Assembly: GCF_001458395.1 (NCBI RefSeq)
Contig: NZ_CYSR01000022.1
Span: 186,001 to 250,000, forward strand
DNA from: Leisingera aquaemixtae
GTDB taxonomy: Bacteria; Pseudomonadota; Alphaproteobacteria; Rhodobacterales; Rhodobacteraceae
Length of the DNA: 64,000 bases
Direction of reading: 5' to 3'
The notes beneath the pieces are model-generated. The model was not told the DNA's origin. It did not search any database and saw only the letters and a program-made list of their open reading frames with translations. Both the position numbers and the translations under genes were made by a program. Below are positions 51,019 through 59,753 of this stretch, piece by piece. Each line of letters begins with the position of its first letter. The first letter of the stretch is position 1.

Positions 51019-52677
51019 ATGGCAGACCGTTTCCGCGTGACACTGGCGCAGCTGAACCCCACGGTGGGCGATCTGGCAGGCAACGCCGCTAAGGCCCGCG
51101 CCGCCTGGGAGGCAGGCCGCGAGGCCGGCGCCGATCTGGTGGCGCTGCCGGAAATGTTCATCACCGGCTACAATACCCAGGATCTGGTGATGAAGCCGGT
51201 GTTCCACCAGGCCGCCATCGCCGAGGTTGAAAAGCTGGCGGCGGACTGCGCCGATGGACCGGCGCTGGCGATCGGCGGGCCGTGGGTCGAGGGCGGCCGG
51301 CTCTACAATGCCTATCTGATCCTGAAGGACGGCAAGATCGCCTCGCGCAGCCTCAAGCATCACCTGCCGAATGAGACCGTGTTTGACGAGGTCCGCCTGT
51401 TCGAGGCCGGGCCGCTGGGCGGCCCCTATTCCGTCAGTAACACCCGCATCGGCTCCCCGATCTGCGAGGACGGCTGGCATGAGGATGTGGCGGAAACCCT
51501 GGCCGAAACCGGCGCCGAGTTCCTGCTGATCCCCAACGGCTCGCCTTATTTCCGCAACAAGATGGAAGTGCGCTTCAACCACATGGTTGCGCGCGCGGTC
51601 GAAACCCATCTGCCGGTGATCTACCTGAACATGGTGGGCGGCCAGGATGACCAGGTCTTTGACGGCGGTTCCTTTGTCCTGAATCCGGGCGGCGCATTGG
51701 CGGTGCAAATGCCGGTGTTCGACGAATGCATTGCACAGATCGACCTCATCCGCACCGACGAAGGCTGGCGCGTGGAAGAGGGCGAGAAGGCGCATCTGCC
51801 CGACGAATGGGAGCAGGACTACCGGGTGATGGTCGAGTCCTTGCGCGACTACATGGGCAAAACCGGTTTCAAGAAGGTGCTGCTGGGCCTGTCCGGCGGG
51901 GTCGACTCGGCGATTGTCGCGGCCATCGCGGTGGATGCGCTGGGGGCTGAGAATGTCCGCTGCGTGATGCTGCCGTCGGAATACACCAGCCGGGAATCGC
52001 TCGACGATGCCGAGGCCGTCGCCAAGGCGCTGGGCGTCCGCTACGACTTTGTTCCGATCAGCGAAGGGCGCGAAGCCATCACAAATACCCTGGCGCCGCT
52101 GTTTGCCGGCCGCGATGCGGATATCACCGAGGAAAACATCCAGTCCCGCCTGCGCGGCCTGCTGCTGATGGCAATGTCCAACAAGTTCGGCGAGATGCTT
52201 CTGACCACCGGCAACAAGTCCGAAGTCGCCGTGGGCTACGCCACCATCTATGGCGACATGAACGGCGGGTACAACCCGATCAAGGACCTCTACAAACCCC
52301 GCGTGTTCGAGACCTGCCGCTGGCGCAACGCCAACCACCGCCCCTGGATGAAAGGCCCGGCGGGCGAGGTGATCCGCCCCAATGTGATCGACAAGCCGCC
52401 CTCGGCGGAACTGCGCGAAGATCAGAAGGACAGCGACAGCCTGCCGGACTACCCGGAACTGGACGCCATTCTGGAAATTCTGGTCGATTTGGAGGGTTCA
52501 ATCGCGGATTGTGTCGCGGCGGGCTTTTCCCGGGACGTGGCCAAACGGGTCGAGCATCTGCTTTATATCAGCGAATACAAACGCTTCCAGTCCGCGCCTG
52601 GTGCCCGGCTGACGCCGCGGGCGTTCTGGCTGGACCGCCGTTACCCGATTGTGAACCGCTGGCGCGACCCGACCTGA
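51019..52677 (+). CDS. nadE: glutamine-dependent NAD+ synthetase
   Basis: A 552-residue enzyme making NAD+ from nicotinate adenine dinucleotide with glutamine nitrogen. The N-terminal nitrilase-like glutaminase domain has its triad in LPEMFITGY, KHHLPN and SPICEDGWHED. The synthetase domain from about 280 has the PP-loop LGLSGGVDSAIVAA, then TTGNKSEVAVGYATIYGDM and the C-terminal VNRWRDPT. The ATG at 51019 begins MADRFRVTLAQLNPTVGD, the usual N-terminus; the ribosome site is weak. Confidence 0.97.
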   Translation: MADRFRVTLAQLNPTVGDLAGNAAKARAAWEAGREAGADLVALPEMFITGYNTQDLVMKPVFHQAAIAEVEKLAADCADGPALAIGGPWVEGGRLYNAYLILKDGKIASRSLKHHLPNETVFDEVRLFEAGPLGGPYSVSNTRIGSPICEDGWHEDVAETLAETGAEFLLIPNGSPYFRNKMEVRFNHMVARAVETHLPVIYLNMVGGQDDQVFDGGSFVLNPGGALAVQMPVFDECIAQIDLIRTDEGWRVEEGEKAHLPDEWEQDYRVMVESLRDYMGKTGFKKVLLGLSGGVDSAIVAAIAVDALGAENVRCVMLPSEYTSRESLDDAEAVAKALGVRYDFVPISEGREAITNTLAPLFAGRDADITEENIQSRLRGLLLMAMSNKFGEMLLTTGNKSEVAVGYATIYGDMNGGYNPIKDLYKPRVFETCRWRNANHRPWMKGPAGEVIRPNVIDKPPSAELREDQKDSDSLPDYPELDAILEILVDLEGSIADCVAAGFSRDVAKRVEHLLYISEYKRFQSAPGARLTPRAFWLDRRYPIVNRWRDPT

Positions 52678-52855
52678 GGCGCGCGTTAACCCCTTGAAGG
52701 CGCGGGTCTTTTCCGCGCTTTCCGCCCTTTCTCCGGGCAGCTTCCGTAACGGTAAAGTCCTGATATGCGGCGAAAAAAACACAATGCCGCAATGCGCGGC
52801 AGAGGGGGCCGCGTGGACGCTGGACCGCCGAATCCGCAGCGGGCATAGAGGCCTC

Positions 52856-54187
52856 ATGCCTGGACCGAGACTGCCTCATTTCCAATCCAATCTGGCCTTG
52901 CCCAAGGCTGTCGACGCCGTGGTAATCGGCGGCGGCATCATTGGCGCGGCCACCGCGCTGGAACTGGCTGAGCGCGGCCACTCCGTGCTCTTGTGCGAAA
53001 AGGGGCAGATCGCGGGCGAGCAAAGCTCGCGCAACTGGGGGTGGGTGCGGATCTCCTGCCGCGATCCGCGGGAAATCCCGCTGATGGCGGAATCGCTGCG
53101 CCTTTGGGAGGGGCTGGCGGCGCGCACCGGGCAGGACACCGGGTTCACCCGCTCCGGCATTCTCTACACCGCGGACACGGCCAAGCGCGAGGCGCAGCTG
53201 GAGCGCTGGCTGCGCAACCTCGACGGCTGGGGGCAGGCGGCCCGGATGGTGCGCGGGCCGCAGCTGGCGCAGCTGATGCCGGGCCATCAGACCAAAACCC
53301 GCAGCGCCCTGCTGACACCAATGGACGGGCGGGCCGAGCCGCAGATGGCCACCCACGCAATCGCCACCGCCGCCCAGGCCGCGGGCGCCAAGATCATGAC
53401 CGAATGCGCGGTGCGCAGCGTCGAAACCTCGGCCGGCCGCATCAGCGGCGTGATGACGGAACGCGGCCGCGTCGCCTGTTCGGCGGTGGTGGTGGCGGGC
53501 GGCGCCTGGTCGCGGCTGTTTCTCCTCAATGCGGGCATCAGCCTGCCGCAATTGAAGGTCCTGAACTCGGTCCTGCGCACCTCGCCGGTGCAGGGCGGGC
53601 CGGAGACCGCTGTGCGCACCGGCAACCTGGGCCTGCGCAAGCGGGCCGATGGCGGCTACACGGTCTCGGACGCGCTGGAGAACATGGTCGATATCGTGCC
53701 CGACAGCTTCCGACTGGGCTGGACGTTCCTGCCCAGCCTCCGCCACGAATGGCGCGCGCTGCAATTCCGCGTCACCAGCCGCTGGCGCGAGGAGGCGGCG
53801 CAGGCCCGCCGCTGGCAGCCGCTGCAGACAACCCCGTTCGAGCTGTGCCGGGTGCTGGACCCGGCGCCGTCGCAGAAGGCGCTGAAAAGCGGCTGGGCGG
53901 CGGCGCAAAAGGCCTTTCCGGTGCTGCAGGGCGCCGATGTGGTGCAAAGCTGGGGCGGGCTGATCGACGTGACCCCGGACGCGATCCCGGTGATCTCGCA
54001 GGCCGACGAGCTGCCGGGCCTGTTCATCGCCACCGGGTTTTCCGGCCACGGCTTTGGCATCGGCCCGGCCGCGGGCAAACTGGCCGCCGATCTGGTGACC
54101 GGCGACACCCCCGTGGTGGATCCGCATGACTTCCGCCTGTCGCGTTTTACCGACGGCAGCAGATACGGGCCGCAAAGCGGCTACTGA
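52856..54187 (+). CDS. FAD-dependent oxidoreductase, DAO family
   Basis: A 443-residue flavoenzyme of the D-amino-acid oxidase/sarcosine oxidase family. The FAD-binding motif VIGGGIIGAATALELAERG lies near residue 24, followed by EQSSRNWGWVRISCRDPRE, a block seen in roseobacter amine or amino-acid dehydrogenases. The C-terminal FIATGFSGHGFGIGPAAGK closes the Rossmann domain. The substrate is unknown, possibly an N-methylated or D-amino acid. I chose the ATG at 52856 (AGAGG upstream); the frame extends to 52694, but that part is low quality. The gap from nadE shows no other gene. Confidence 0.87.
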   Translation: MPGPRLPHFQSNLALPKAVDAVVIGGGIIGAATALELAERGHSVLLCEKGQIAGEQSSRNWGWVRISCRDPREIPLMAESLRLWEGLAARTGQDTGFTRSGILYTADTAKREAQLERWLRNLDGWGQAARMVRGPQLAQLMPGHQTKTRSALLTPMDGRAEPQMATHAIATAAQAAGAKIMTECAVRSVETSAGRISGVMTERGRVACSAVVVAGGAWSRLFLLNAGISLPQLKVLNSVLRTSPVQGGPETAVRTGNLGLRKRADGGYTVSDALENMVDIVPDSFRLGWTFLPSLRHEWRALQFRVTSRWREEAAQARRWQPLQTTPFELCRVLDPAPSQKALKSGWAAAQKAFPVLQGADVVQSWGGLIDVTPDAIPVISQADELPGLFIATGFSGHGFGIGPAAGKLAADLVTGDTPVVDPHDFRLSRFTDGSRYGPQSGY

Positions 54188-54196
54188 CCGCTTCCC

Positions 54197-55129
54197 TTAC
54201 CCCATCAGCTGATAGCTCACCGGCACATAGCGGAAACCCTCGCCGCGGGGTTCGACAAAGCCCGCCGCCGGGAACGGCATGTGATAGCCGATCATCGGCA
54301 GCTTGTCCGCCGCCAGCATCCCCAGCACCCGGCGGCGCGACTCCGTTGCCGCCGCCTTGTCCATGTCGAATTTCACTTCCCAGTCGGGCCGGGCAAAGCT
54401 CCAGACATAGTGGTTGGCCAGATCCGCCGTCAGCACCAGCTGGCGGTTGCCGCTCTCCAGCATATAGCACATATGACCCGGGGTATGGCCAAAGCTGGCC
54501 ATTGCGGTAATCCCCGGCGCCACGCTGGCGCCATCGTCGACAAAGGTGGTTTTCTCCGCCAGCGGCGTCATGTTCTTGGCCACCAGATCGCCCACCCGGT
54601 CGCCCGGATCCCGTTTGGACCAGAAATTGTATTCCTCCGCCCCTGTCACATAGCGGGCGTTCGGGAAGGTCGGCGCGCCATCGGTCATCAGGCCGCCGAT
54701 GTGATCGGGATGCATATGGGTGATCACCACCACGTTGATCTGGTCCGGCGTCACCCCGGCGGCGGCCAGCGCCCTGGCAATGCCGCCATTGCCCAGTCCG
54801 GTGTCAAACAGCACCAGCTCCCCGCCGGTATCCACCAGCGTTGGGGTGAAATAGAACTGAACGGTGCCGGCAGAGATGAAATTCTCCTGCGACACCTGCG
54901 CAAACTCCTCATCGCTTGCATTGCCGCCAAAGATGGCTTTCGGCTCCTCCCGCTGCGCCGAGCCATCCAGCAGAGTGGTGACCGGCATCTCCGCCAGTTT
55001 GAACGAGTGGGCAACCGGCGCTTCGGCGCGGCCGCCATGGGCGCCGGCCAGCAGCGGCGTTGCGGCACCGGCGAGGGGCAGGGCGGCGGCCCCGGCCAGG
55101 GCAGCGCGGCGGGAGAGGGAAACAGTCAT
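54197..55129 (-). CDS. Tat-exported MBL-fold metallo-hydrolase
   Basis: A 310-residue metallo-beta-lactamase-fold hydrolase. The N-terminus carries a twin-arginine signal (SLSRRAALAGAA) and a predicted cleavage after LLAGA, so a folded, metal-loaded periplasmic enzyme is expected. The metal site THMHPDHIGG near residue 138, FGHTPGH near 215 and TADLANHYVW are intact. The nearest look-alikes are lactonase/quorum-quenching-type and related hydrolases, but the substrate is not predictable. GGAGG precedes the ATG. It converges with the DAO-family gene with a 9-bp gap. Confidence 0.9.
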   Translation of the reverse strand: MTVSLSRRAALAGAAALPLAGAATPLLAGAHGGRAEAPVAHSFKLAEMPVTTLLDGSAQREEPKAIFGGNASDEEFAQVSQENFISAGTVQFYFTPTLVDTGGELVLFDTGLGNGGIARALAAAGVTPDQINVVVITHMHPDHIGGLMTDGAPTFPNARYVTGAEEYNFWSKRDPGDRVGDLVAKNMTPLAEKTTFVDDGASVAPGITAMASFGHTPGHMCYMLESGNRQLVLTADLANHYVWSFARPDWEVKFDMDKAAATESRRRVLGMLAADKLPMIGYHMPFPAAGFVEPRGEGFRYVPVSYQLMG

Positions 55130-55236
55130 GGCATAACCTCCGGTGGAGTTGGACTGGCCTTACCCTAGCGCTCCGGCGGCAGAGGGCTGTAAACAATCCC
55201 GTGAGGCGGGTTAGGATGCGGTCAGGAGGCAGCGTG

Positions 55237-55665
55237 ATGAGCCAGAACAAGACCGTTCCGACCGGGGTAAGCGTCGAGGCGTTTATCGCCAGTGTTGAAC
55301 CGGCCCGCAAAGCGGCGGAAGCGCAGCAGCTGGATGCGCTGTTCCGCCGGGTGACCGGCTACACGCCGCAAATGTGGGGGCCGTCACTCGTCGGCTACGG
55401 CCGCTACCATTACCGATATGCCTCCGGCCGCGAGGGGGACTTCCTCGCCACTGGCTTCTCGCCGCGAAAAGCACGCCACTCGATCTACATCATGCCGGGC
55501 TATCAGGACTACGGCGCCATCCTCTCCCGCCTCGGCAAGCACAAGCTTGGCAAAAGCTGCCTCTATGTGAACAAGCTCGCCGATATCGACCTGGAGGTGC
55601 TCGCCGAACTGATCCGCACCGGGCTGAAGGACCTGAATGCAATCTGGCCGGTGCAGCCGGACTGA
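55237..55665 (+). CDS. DUF1801 domain protein
   Basis: A 142-residue soluble protein of the DUF1801 (YdhG-like) family. It has SVEAFIASVEPARKAAEAQQLDALF (in part), then TGYTPQMWGPSLVGYGRYHYRYASGREGD, FSPRKARHSIYIMPG and KHKLGKSCLYVNKLADID, all typical. Function is unknown; the fold is related to frataxin-like small domains. The ATG at 55237 has AGGAGG upstream. A copy of the 25-bp GAGTATTT element follows, 10 bases after the stop. Confidence 0.87.
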   Translation: MSQNKTVPTGVSVEAFIASVEPARKAAEAQQLDALFRRVTGYTPQMWGPSLVGYGRYHYRYASGREGDFLATGFSPRKARHSIYIMPGYQDYGAILSRLGKHKLGKSCLYVNKLADIDLEVLAELIRTGLKDLNAIWPVQPD

Positions 55666-55675
55666 CGGGCCGCGG

Positions 55676-55700
55676 CTTTCATCTTTCCGGAAATACTCCC
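55676..55700 (-). repeat. 25-bp GAGTATTT intergenic element, copy 3
   Basis: The minus-strand sequence shares GAGTATTT-N2-GGAAAGATGAA with the plus-strand copies at 28411 and 32500. It lies between the DUF1801 gene and gltX, inverted relative to them. Confidence 0.75.
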
Positions 55701-55792
55701 GCCGGAGGCCCGCGCCGCAGGCGCGCCCGCACTGCCGAAACTGGACAATCCGCCGCCCATGTGACAAGGGGCAAGGCAACAGGAGACATGTG

Positions 55793-57118
55793 ATGACCAC
55801 CACCCGTTTTGCCCCGTCGCCGACCGGCTATATCCACGTCGGCAACCTGCGCACCGCGCTGATGAACTATCTGATCGCCCGCAAGGCCGGCGGCACCTTC
55901 ATCCTGCGCATCGACGACACCGACCCGGAGCGGTCCAAGGAAGAATACGTCGATGCCATCAAGCAGGACCTGGAATGGCTGGGCCTGACCTGGGACAAGG
56001 TGGAGCGCCAGTCCGAGCGGCTCGACCGCTATGTCGCTGCGGCGGACAAGCTGCGCGAGATCGGCCGCTTCTACGAGGCGTTCGAGACTCCGACCGAACT
56101 GGACCTGAAGCGCAAGAAGCAGCTGAACATGGGCAAGCCGCCGGTCTATGACCGTGCAGCACTTGCGCTGTCGGAGGAGGAGAAGGCCAAACTGCGCGCC
56201 GAGCGCGGCGACGGCGTCTGGCGCTTCAAGCTGGATCAGGAACGGATCGAGTGGACGGACGGCATCCTGGGCGATATCTCCATCGACGCGGCTTCGGTCT
56301 CCGACCCGGTGCTGATCCGCGGCGACGGCCAGTTCCTGTACACCCTGGCCTCGGTGGTGGATGACACCGAAATGGGCGTGACCCATGTGGTGCGCGGCTC
56401 CGACCACGTCACCAACACCGCCACCCAGATCCAGATCATCGAGGCGCTGGGCGGCACCGTGCCGTCTTTTGCGCACCACTCGCTGCTGACCGGCCCGCAG
56501 GGCGAAGCACTGTCCAAGCGTCTTGGCACGCTGGCGCTGCGAGACCTGCGCGAAGCCGGTGTGCAGCCGATGGCGCTCCTCAGCCTGATGGCGCGCCTGG
56601 GCTCCTCCGACCCGGTGGAGCTGCGGTCGGAGCTGGCGGAGCTGATCGACGGCTTCGACATCAGCCGCTTCGGCGCCGCGCCGACCAAGTTCGATGTCGA
56701 GGATCTCTATCCGCTGACCGCCCGCTACCTGCAGTCGCTGCCGCTGGCGGCAGTGCAAGCCCATGTGGACGCGCTGGGCGTCCCGGCGGAGAAACAGGCG
56801 GCCTTCTGGGACATGGCCAAGGAAAACATCACCACGCTCAAGGATCTCGCGGGCTGGTGGGAGCTGTGCCGCGACGGCGCCGAGCCGCTGGTGGCCGATG
56901 AGGACAAGGACTTCATTGCCGAGGCGATGGCGCTGCTGCCTGAAGGCCCCTATGACAGCGACAGCTGGGGCAAGTGGACCGCCGCCGTCAAGGAAGCGAC
57001 GGGCCGCAAGGGCAAGGGGCTGTTCATGCCGCTCAGGAAGGCCGTGACCGGCATGGAGCGCGGCCCCGACATGTCCGCGCTGCTGGCGCTGATGGACACC
57101 GTCCGCGCCCGCGGCTGA
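55793..57118 (+). CDS. gltX: glutamate--tRNA ligase
   Basis: A 441-residue class I glutamyl-tRNA synthetase. The HIGH motif is SPTGYIHVGN near residue 10, IDDTDPERS follows, and the KMSKS-type loop reads ALSKRLGT near 243. Alphaproteobacteria often carry two GluRS genes; the Leu-Gly loop variant is seen in GltX copies that may prefer tRNA-Glu or tRNA-Gln. Which type this is cannot be settled here. The ATG at 55793 follows AGGAGA. An intrinsic terminator follows. Confidence 0.95.
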   Translation: MTTTRFAPSPTGYIHVGNLRTALMNYLIARKAGGTFILRIDDTDPERSKEEYVDAIKQDLEWLGLTWDKVERQSERLDRYVAAADKLREIGRFYEAFETPTELDLKRKKQLNMGKPPVYDRAALALSEEEKAKLRAERGDGVWRFKLDQERIEWTDGILGDISIDAASVSDPVLIRGDGQFLYTLASVVDDTEMGVTHVVRGSDHVTNTATQIQIIEALGGTVPSFAHHSLLTGPQGEALSKRLGTLALRDLREAGVQPMALLSLMARLGSSDPVELRSELAELIDGFDISRFGAAPTKFDVEDLYPLTARYLQSLPLAAVQAHVDALGVPAEKQAAFWDMAKENITTLKDLAGWWELCRDGAEPLVADEDKDFIAEAMALLPEGPYDSDSWGKWTAAVKEATGRKGKGLFMPLRKAVTGMERGPDMSALLALMDTVRARG

Positions 57119-57156
57119 GGCGGTTCGCGGCGGAAAAAGCCGGTAAGACACAGATC

Positions 57157-57187
57157 AGGGGCGGCGCCGCAGGGGCCGCCCTTTTTT
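57157..57187 (+). terminator. intrinsic terminator of gltX
   Basis: AGGGGCGGC pairs with GCCGCCCTT (one G-U) and is followed by TTTTTT at 57182-57187, about 40 bases after the gltX stop. The remaining gap to 57421 holds only the GC-rich repeat at 57216 and no gene. Confidence 0.88.
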
Positions 57188-57215
57188 CGTGCGGTCCCGT
57201 CAAGGGCGGGGCGCC

Positions 57216-57300
57216 GGCGCTCCCGCCCGCCGGAACTGCATCGCAGATGCATCCCCTGCGGTTGGGCCGGGCGCCGCGCGGACGCGCGGCGCCGCACCGC
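57216..57300 (+). repeat. GC-rich intergenic palindromic repeat, copy 3
   Basis: Starts GGCGCTCCCGCCCGC, has the core GTTGGGCCGGGC at 57261-57272, and then a perfect 10-bp inverted repeat, GCGCCGCGCG (57271-57280) / CGCGCGGCGC (57283-57292). The block order matches the copies at 11801 and 27020. Further GC-rich dyads continue to about 57340. Confidence 0.7.
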
Positions 57301-57421
57301 GCCTTGGCGCGGTGCCATGCCCAACTGAGAGAGGGGCAGCTTGCCTGCGCCTGAACAGGCGGGAGCGCGCCGCAGGACCGCAGCAAAACAGCGGACCGCC
57401 TGGCGGGCTGCGGCCTGCGGA

Positions 57422-58615
57422 TCAGCCGCTGCCGCCCTCGCCAAGCTCCTTGCGCATCTCCGCCGCCGCCTTGGCCATTTCCGGGTTGGAGTGGCTTTCC
57501 AGCTCCTGCAGGGTCTTCTGCATCCAGCCCATCACCGAGGGCGAATCGCTGCCGCTGCGGGCAATCGGCGGGAAGGCGCAGCGCAGCAGGTGGCGCGCGG
57601 TCACCGGCGGCACCTTCACGTTGGGAAACTCCGGCTTCCGGGTGCTGCTGATCTCATCGGCGGGCATGGTCTCCCACAGCAGCCGCCCCAGCCGTCCCAT
57701 CACTTCGACCGCGGTGCCCGGATCGTTGATGCCGGGCGACAGCGCCCGCTGCGCCGTCTCCGCCAGCAGGGTGAGGCCAAAGGACGGGTCCTGATCGAAA
57801 CTGCGCACGTCGCCGATGTCGATCGCCTTCGAGGCCGCCTTGCAGAAGTCGTTGTCTCCGGCAGCGGCCCAGGCCACCGGCTGGCCGCGCAGGATGTATT
57901 CGCCGGGCGCCTTTGCCAGGGTGATTTCGGTGCCGGCCTCCTCCGCCAGCTCATTCAGCTGGGCCATCCCGGCAAAGCGCACAAAGCCGCTGCGGGAGGC
58001 CGGGATCGCCGCCGCATCGTCCGGAACGCCGCTGCTGTCAGAGCGCTGGCCGCCCAGGCAAGGTACATCCCGGCGCGCGCGCATGCTGTCGCGGGTCCGG
58101 GATTCGATCAGCCGCAGCGTATGGTCCATGCTGCCCAGCCCGGACAGGTGATCTATCCAGCGCAGGATGGCACCGACGATCAGGACAACGACCACGATGG
58201 TGATGCCGAACACCACCAGGGCGCCTTCGGGCGTGTAATAGCGCGCCCGGAACAGGATCACCCCGCTGAGCGAAAAGATGAACCCGCCCACAAAGGTCGC
58301 CAGCACCCGGTGGGTCACGGTATCTTCCAGCAGCAGCCGGTACACCCGCGGCGTCGCCATCGAGGCCGCAGTGCGGTAGGCGCTGACCATGACGTTCAGC
58401 GAAAACGTGGTGACGGCCAGCATGCCCGACGCCAGGATCGTCAGCACCGGCAGCACCGCCTCGCGCCCGAAGTCCTCGCTCAGGCTGTCGGGCAGCAGCG
58501 GCTTGGCCAGCGGCGCCAGCAGCAGCGCCAGCAGCGACAGCACGGAAATCAGAACCACCCGGAACCAGATCTTGCGGGCAATCCGCCTGAGGTACAAAAG
58601 GAACTGCTCAATCAT
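57422..58615 (-). CDS. DUF2254 membrane protein
   Basis: A 397-residue protein of the DUF2254 family. The first 150 residues hold four membrane segments with the conserved LTILASGMLAVTTFSLNVMVSAY (in part) and VLATFVGGFIFSL. The rest is a soluble region with DPSFGLTLLAETAQRALSPGINDPGTAVEV (in part), the most conserved family block. Function is unknown. The C-terminal 20 residues are acidic and Gly-rich. Its ATG overlaps the stop of the upstream cyclotransferase by 8 bp. Confidence 0.88.
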   Translation of the reverse strand: MIEQFLLYLRRIARKIWFRVVLISVLSLLALLLAPLAKPLLPDSLSEDFGREAVLPVLTILASGMLAVTTFSLNVMVSAYRTAASMATPRVYRLLLEDTVTHRVLATFVGGFIFSLSGVILFRARYYTPEGALVVFGITIVVVVLIVGAILRWIDHLSGLGSMDHTLRLIESRTRDSMRARRDVPCLGGQRSDSSGVPDDAAAIPASRSGFVRFAGMAQLNELAEEAGTEITLAKAPGEYILRGQPVAWAAAGDNDFCKAASKAIDIGDVRSFDQDPSFGLTLLAETAQRALSPGINDPGTAVEVMGRLGRLLWETMPADEISSTRKPEFPNVKVPPVTARHLLRCAFPPIARSGSDSPSVMGWMQKTLQELESHSNPEMAKAAAEMRKELGEGGSG

Positions 58616-59183
58616 GAGCGGAGCTTATCCTGCGCGCGCCGGTGCTGTCGATCAGATCGTCGAACAGCGCGCGCTCCGCCCGGCTCAGGCGCTGGTGGCG
58701 CGGATAGCGGGGCGCCGCCCGGTCATCCAGGAGGGGGGCGTTCCAGCCGTCGGTGGTGGCGATGAATTCCTGCACGCCCGCCTCGCCGAACACCTGCAGA
58801 TAGCCCTGCAGCACCACATCCAGATAGCTCAGCAGAATCGGGTGCTGCTCGGTGGCGCCATTCTGCTTGTCCGCCGCCACCGCATAGACGGAAATCTCCG
58901 GCGATCCTGGCAGCGCGTGCTGCACCTTGTCCGATGCGGGCAGCCGCTCATAGGCGAATTCGCGGGCGTCCAGCGCCGCCCAGTCGGCGCCCGGCACCTC
59001 GGCGATCAGTCCGCCGATGGTGCTGGCGGCGCAGGGCACCGCCGACAGAAACGCCACCTCGCGCAGGTCCGTATGCACCCAGGCCCGCCGCCAGCCGCGC
59101 AGCCGGGCGGGCTGCGCGCCGCCATAGCCATGCGTCGCCGTGTTCACCAGGCTGCCGTATCCAAAGAAGTAAGGAGCCGTCAT
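58608..59183 (-). CDS. gamma-glutamylcyclotransferase-like protein
   Basis: A 191-residue GGCT/AIG2-like fold protein. The substrate loop FFGYGSLVN is near residue 6. The conserved LDAREFAYERLPA near 80 includes the likely catalytic Glu. Family enzymes release 5-oxoproline from gamma-glutamyl peptides or glutathione. The ATG at 59181-59183 starts MTAPYFFGYGSL and has AAAGG upstream; an earlier ATG at 59204 is less likely. It is coupled to the DUF2254 gene and divergent from nsrR, sharing an FNR-like box. Confidence 0.85.
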   Translation of the reverse strand: MTAPYFFGYGSLVNTATHGYGGAQPARLRGWRRAWVHTDLREVAFLSAVPCAASTIGGLIAEVPGADWAALDAREFAYERLPASDKVQHALPGSPEISVYAVAADKQNGATEQHPILLSYLDVVLQGYLQVFGEAGVQEFIATTDGWNAPLLDDRAAPRYPRHQRLSRAERALFDDLIDSTGARRISSAHD

Positions 59184-59213
59184 CCGCGCGCCTTTCCGCC
59201 GCAATTCCGGTTA

Positions 59214-59227
59214 TTGATGTATGTCAA
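59214..59227. promoter_or_regulatory. FNR/FnrL-type box upstream of nsrR
   Basis: TTGAT-GTAT-GTCAA matches the FNR/FnrL consensus TTGAY-N4-RTCAA at every defined base. The centre is 63 bp before the nsrR ATG, placing a class II start site near 59262, which is plausible. It is 31 bp upstream of the divergent cyclotransferase ATG, so it could also affect that gene. Confidence 0.65.
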
Positions 59228-59283
59228 ACCGCTTTTTCGCGCCATGTGCAATAAGCGATGCACCATAGCTGCGGGAGCGACCC

Positions 59284-59733
59284 ATGCGGATTACCAAAAG
59301 GACCAACATTGCGGTGCGGCTGCTGATGTATTGCGCCGCCCACGAAGACCGCCTGGTGACCAAGGCCGAGATTGCCGAATGCTGCAACATCTCGGAAAAC
59401 CACCTGGCGCAGGTGATCAACCAGTTGAGCCAGCTGGGCTACCTGGCGACCCAGCGCGGCCGCAACGGCGGCATGAACCTTGGCAGGCCCGCGGCGGAGA
59501 TCCGGATCGGCGACGTGTTCCGGGATGTCGAGGGCAACTTGCCGATGGTGGAATGCTTTGCCGATGCGGACAACACCTGCCCGCTGGCGGGGGCCTGCCG
59601 CCTGAAGGTGGCGCTGGCCGACGCCGCGCAGGCCTTCTATGCCTCGCTGGACGACATTTCCCTGGAATCGCTGGTCTGCGACAACCACGACCTGCTGCGC
59701 ATCCTGCAGCCGGTGTCCTGCGGCGCCCGCTGA
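59284..59733 (+). CDS. nsrR: Rrf2 family nitric-oxide-type regulator (NsrR-like)
   Basis: A 149-residue Rrf2-family repressor. The winged helix is at about 10-65 (VTKAEIAECCNISENHLAQVI, in part). The iron-sulfur cysteines follow the NsrR pattern, VECFADADNTCPLAGACRLK, with three Cys between about 91 and 105. NsrR proteins respond to NO through this cluster and repress NO-defence and denitrification genes. The FNR-type box upstream suggests induction at low oxygen. No nor, hmp or nos target is in the window. GGGAG precedes the ATG. Confidence 0.87.
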   Translation: MRITKRTNIAVRLLMYCAAHEDRLVTKAEIAECCNISENHLAQVINQLSQLGYLATQRGRNGGMNLGRPAAEIRIGDVFRDVEGNLPMVECFADADNTCPLAGACRLKVALADAAQAFYASLDDISLESLVCDNHDLLRILQPVSCGAR

Positions 59734-59753
59734 GGCCGCCGCCGCAGCGCTGA

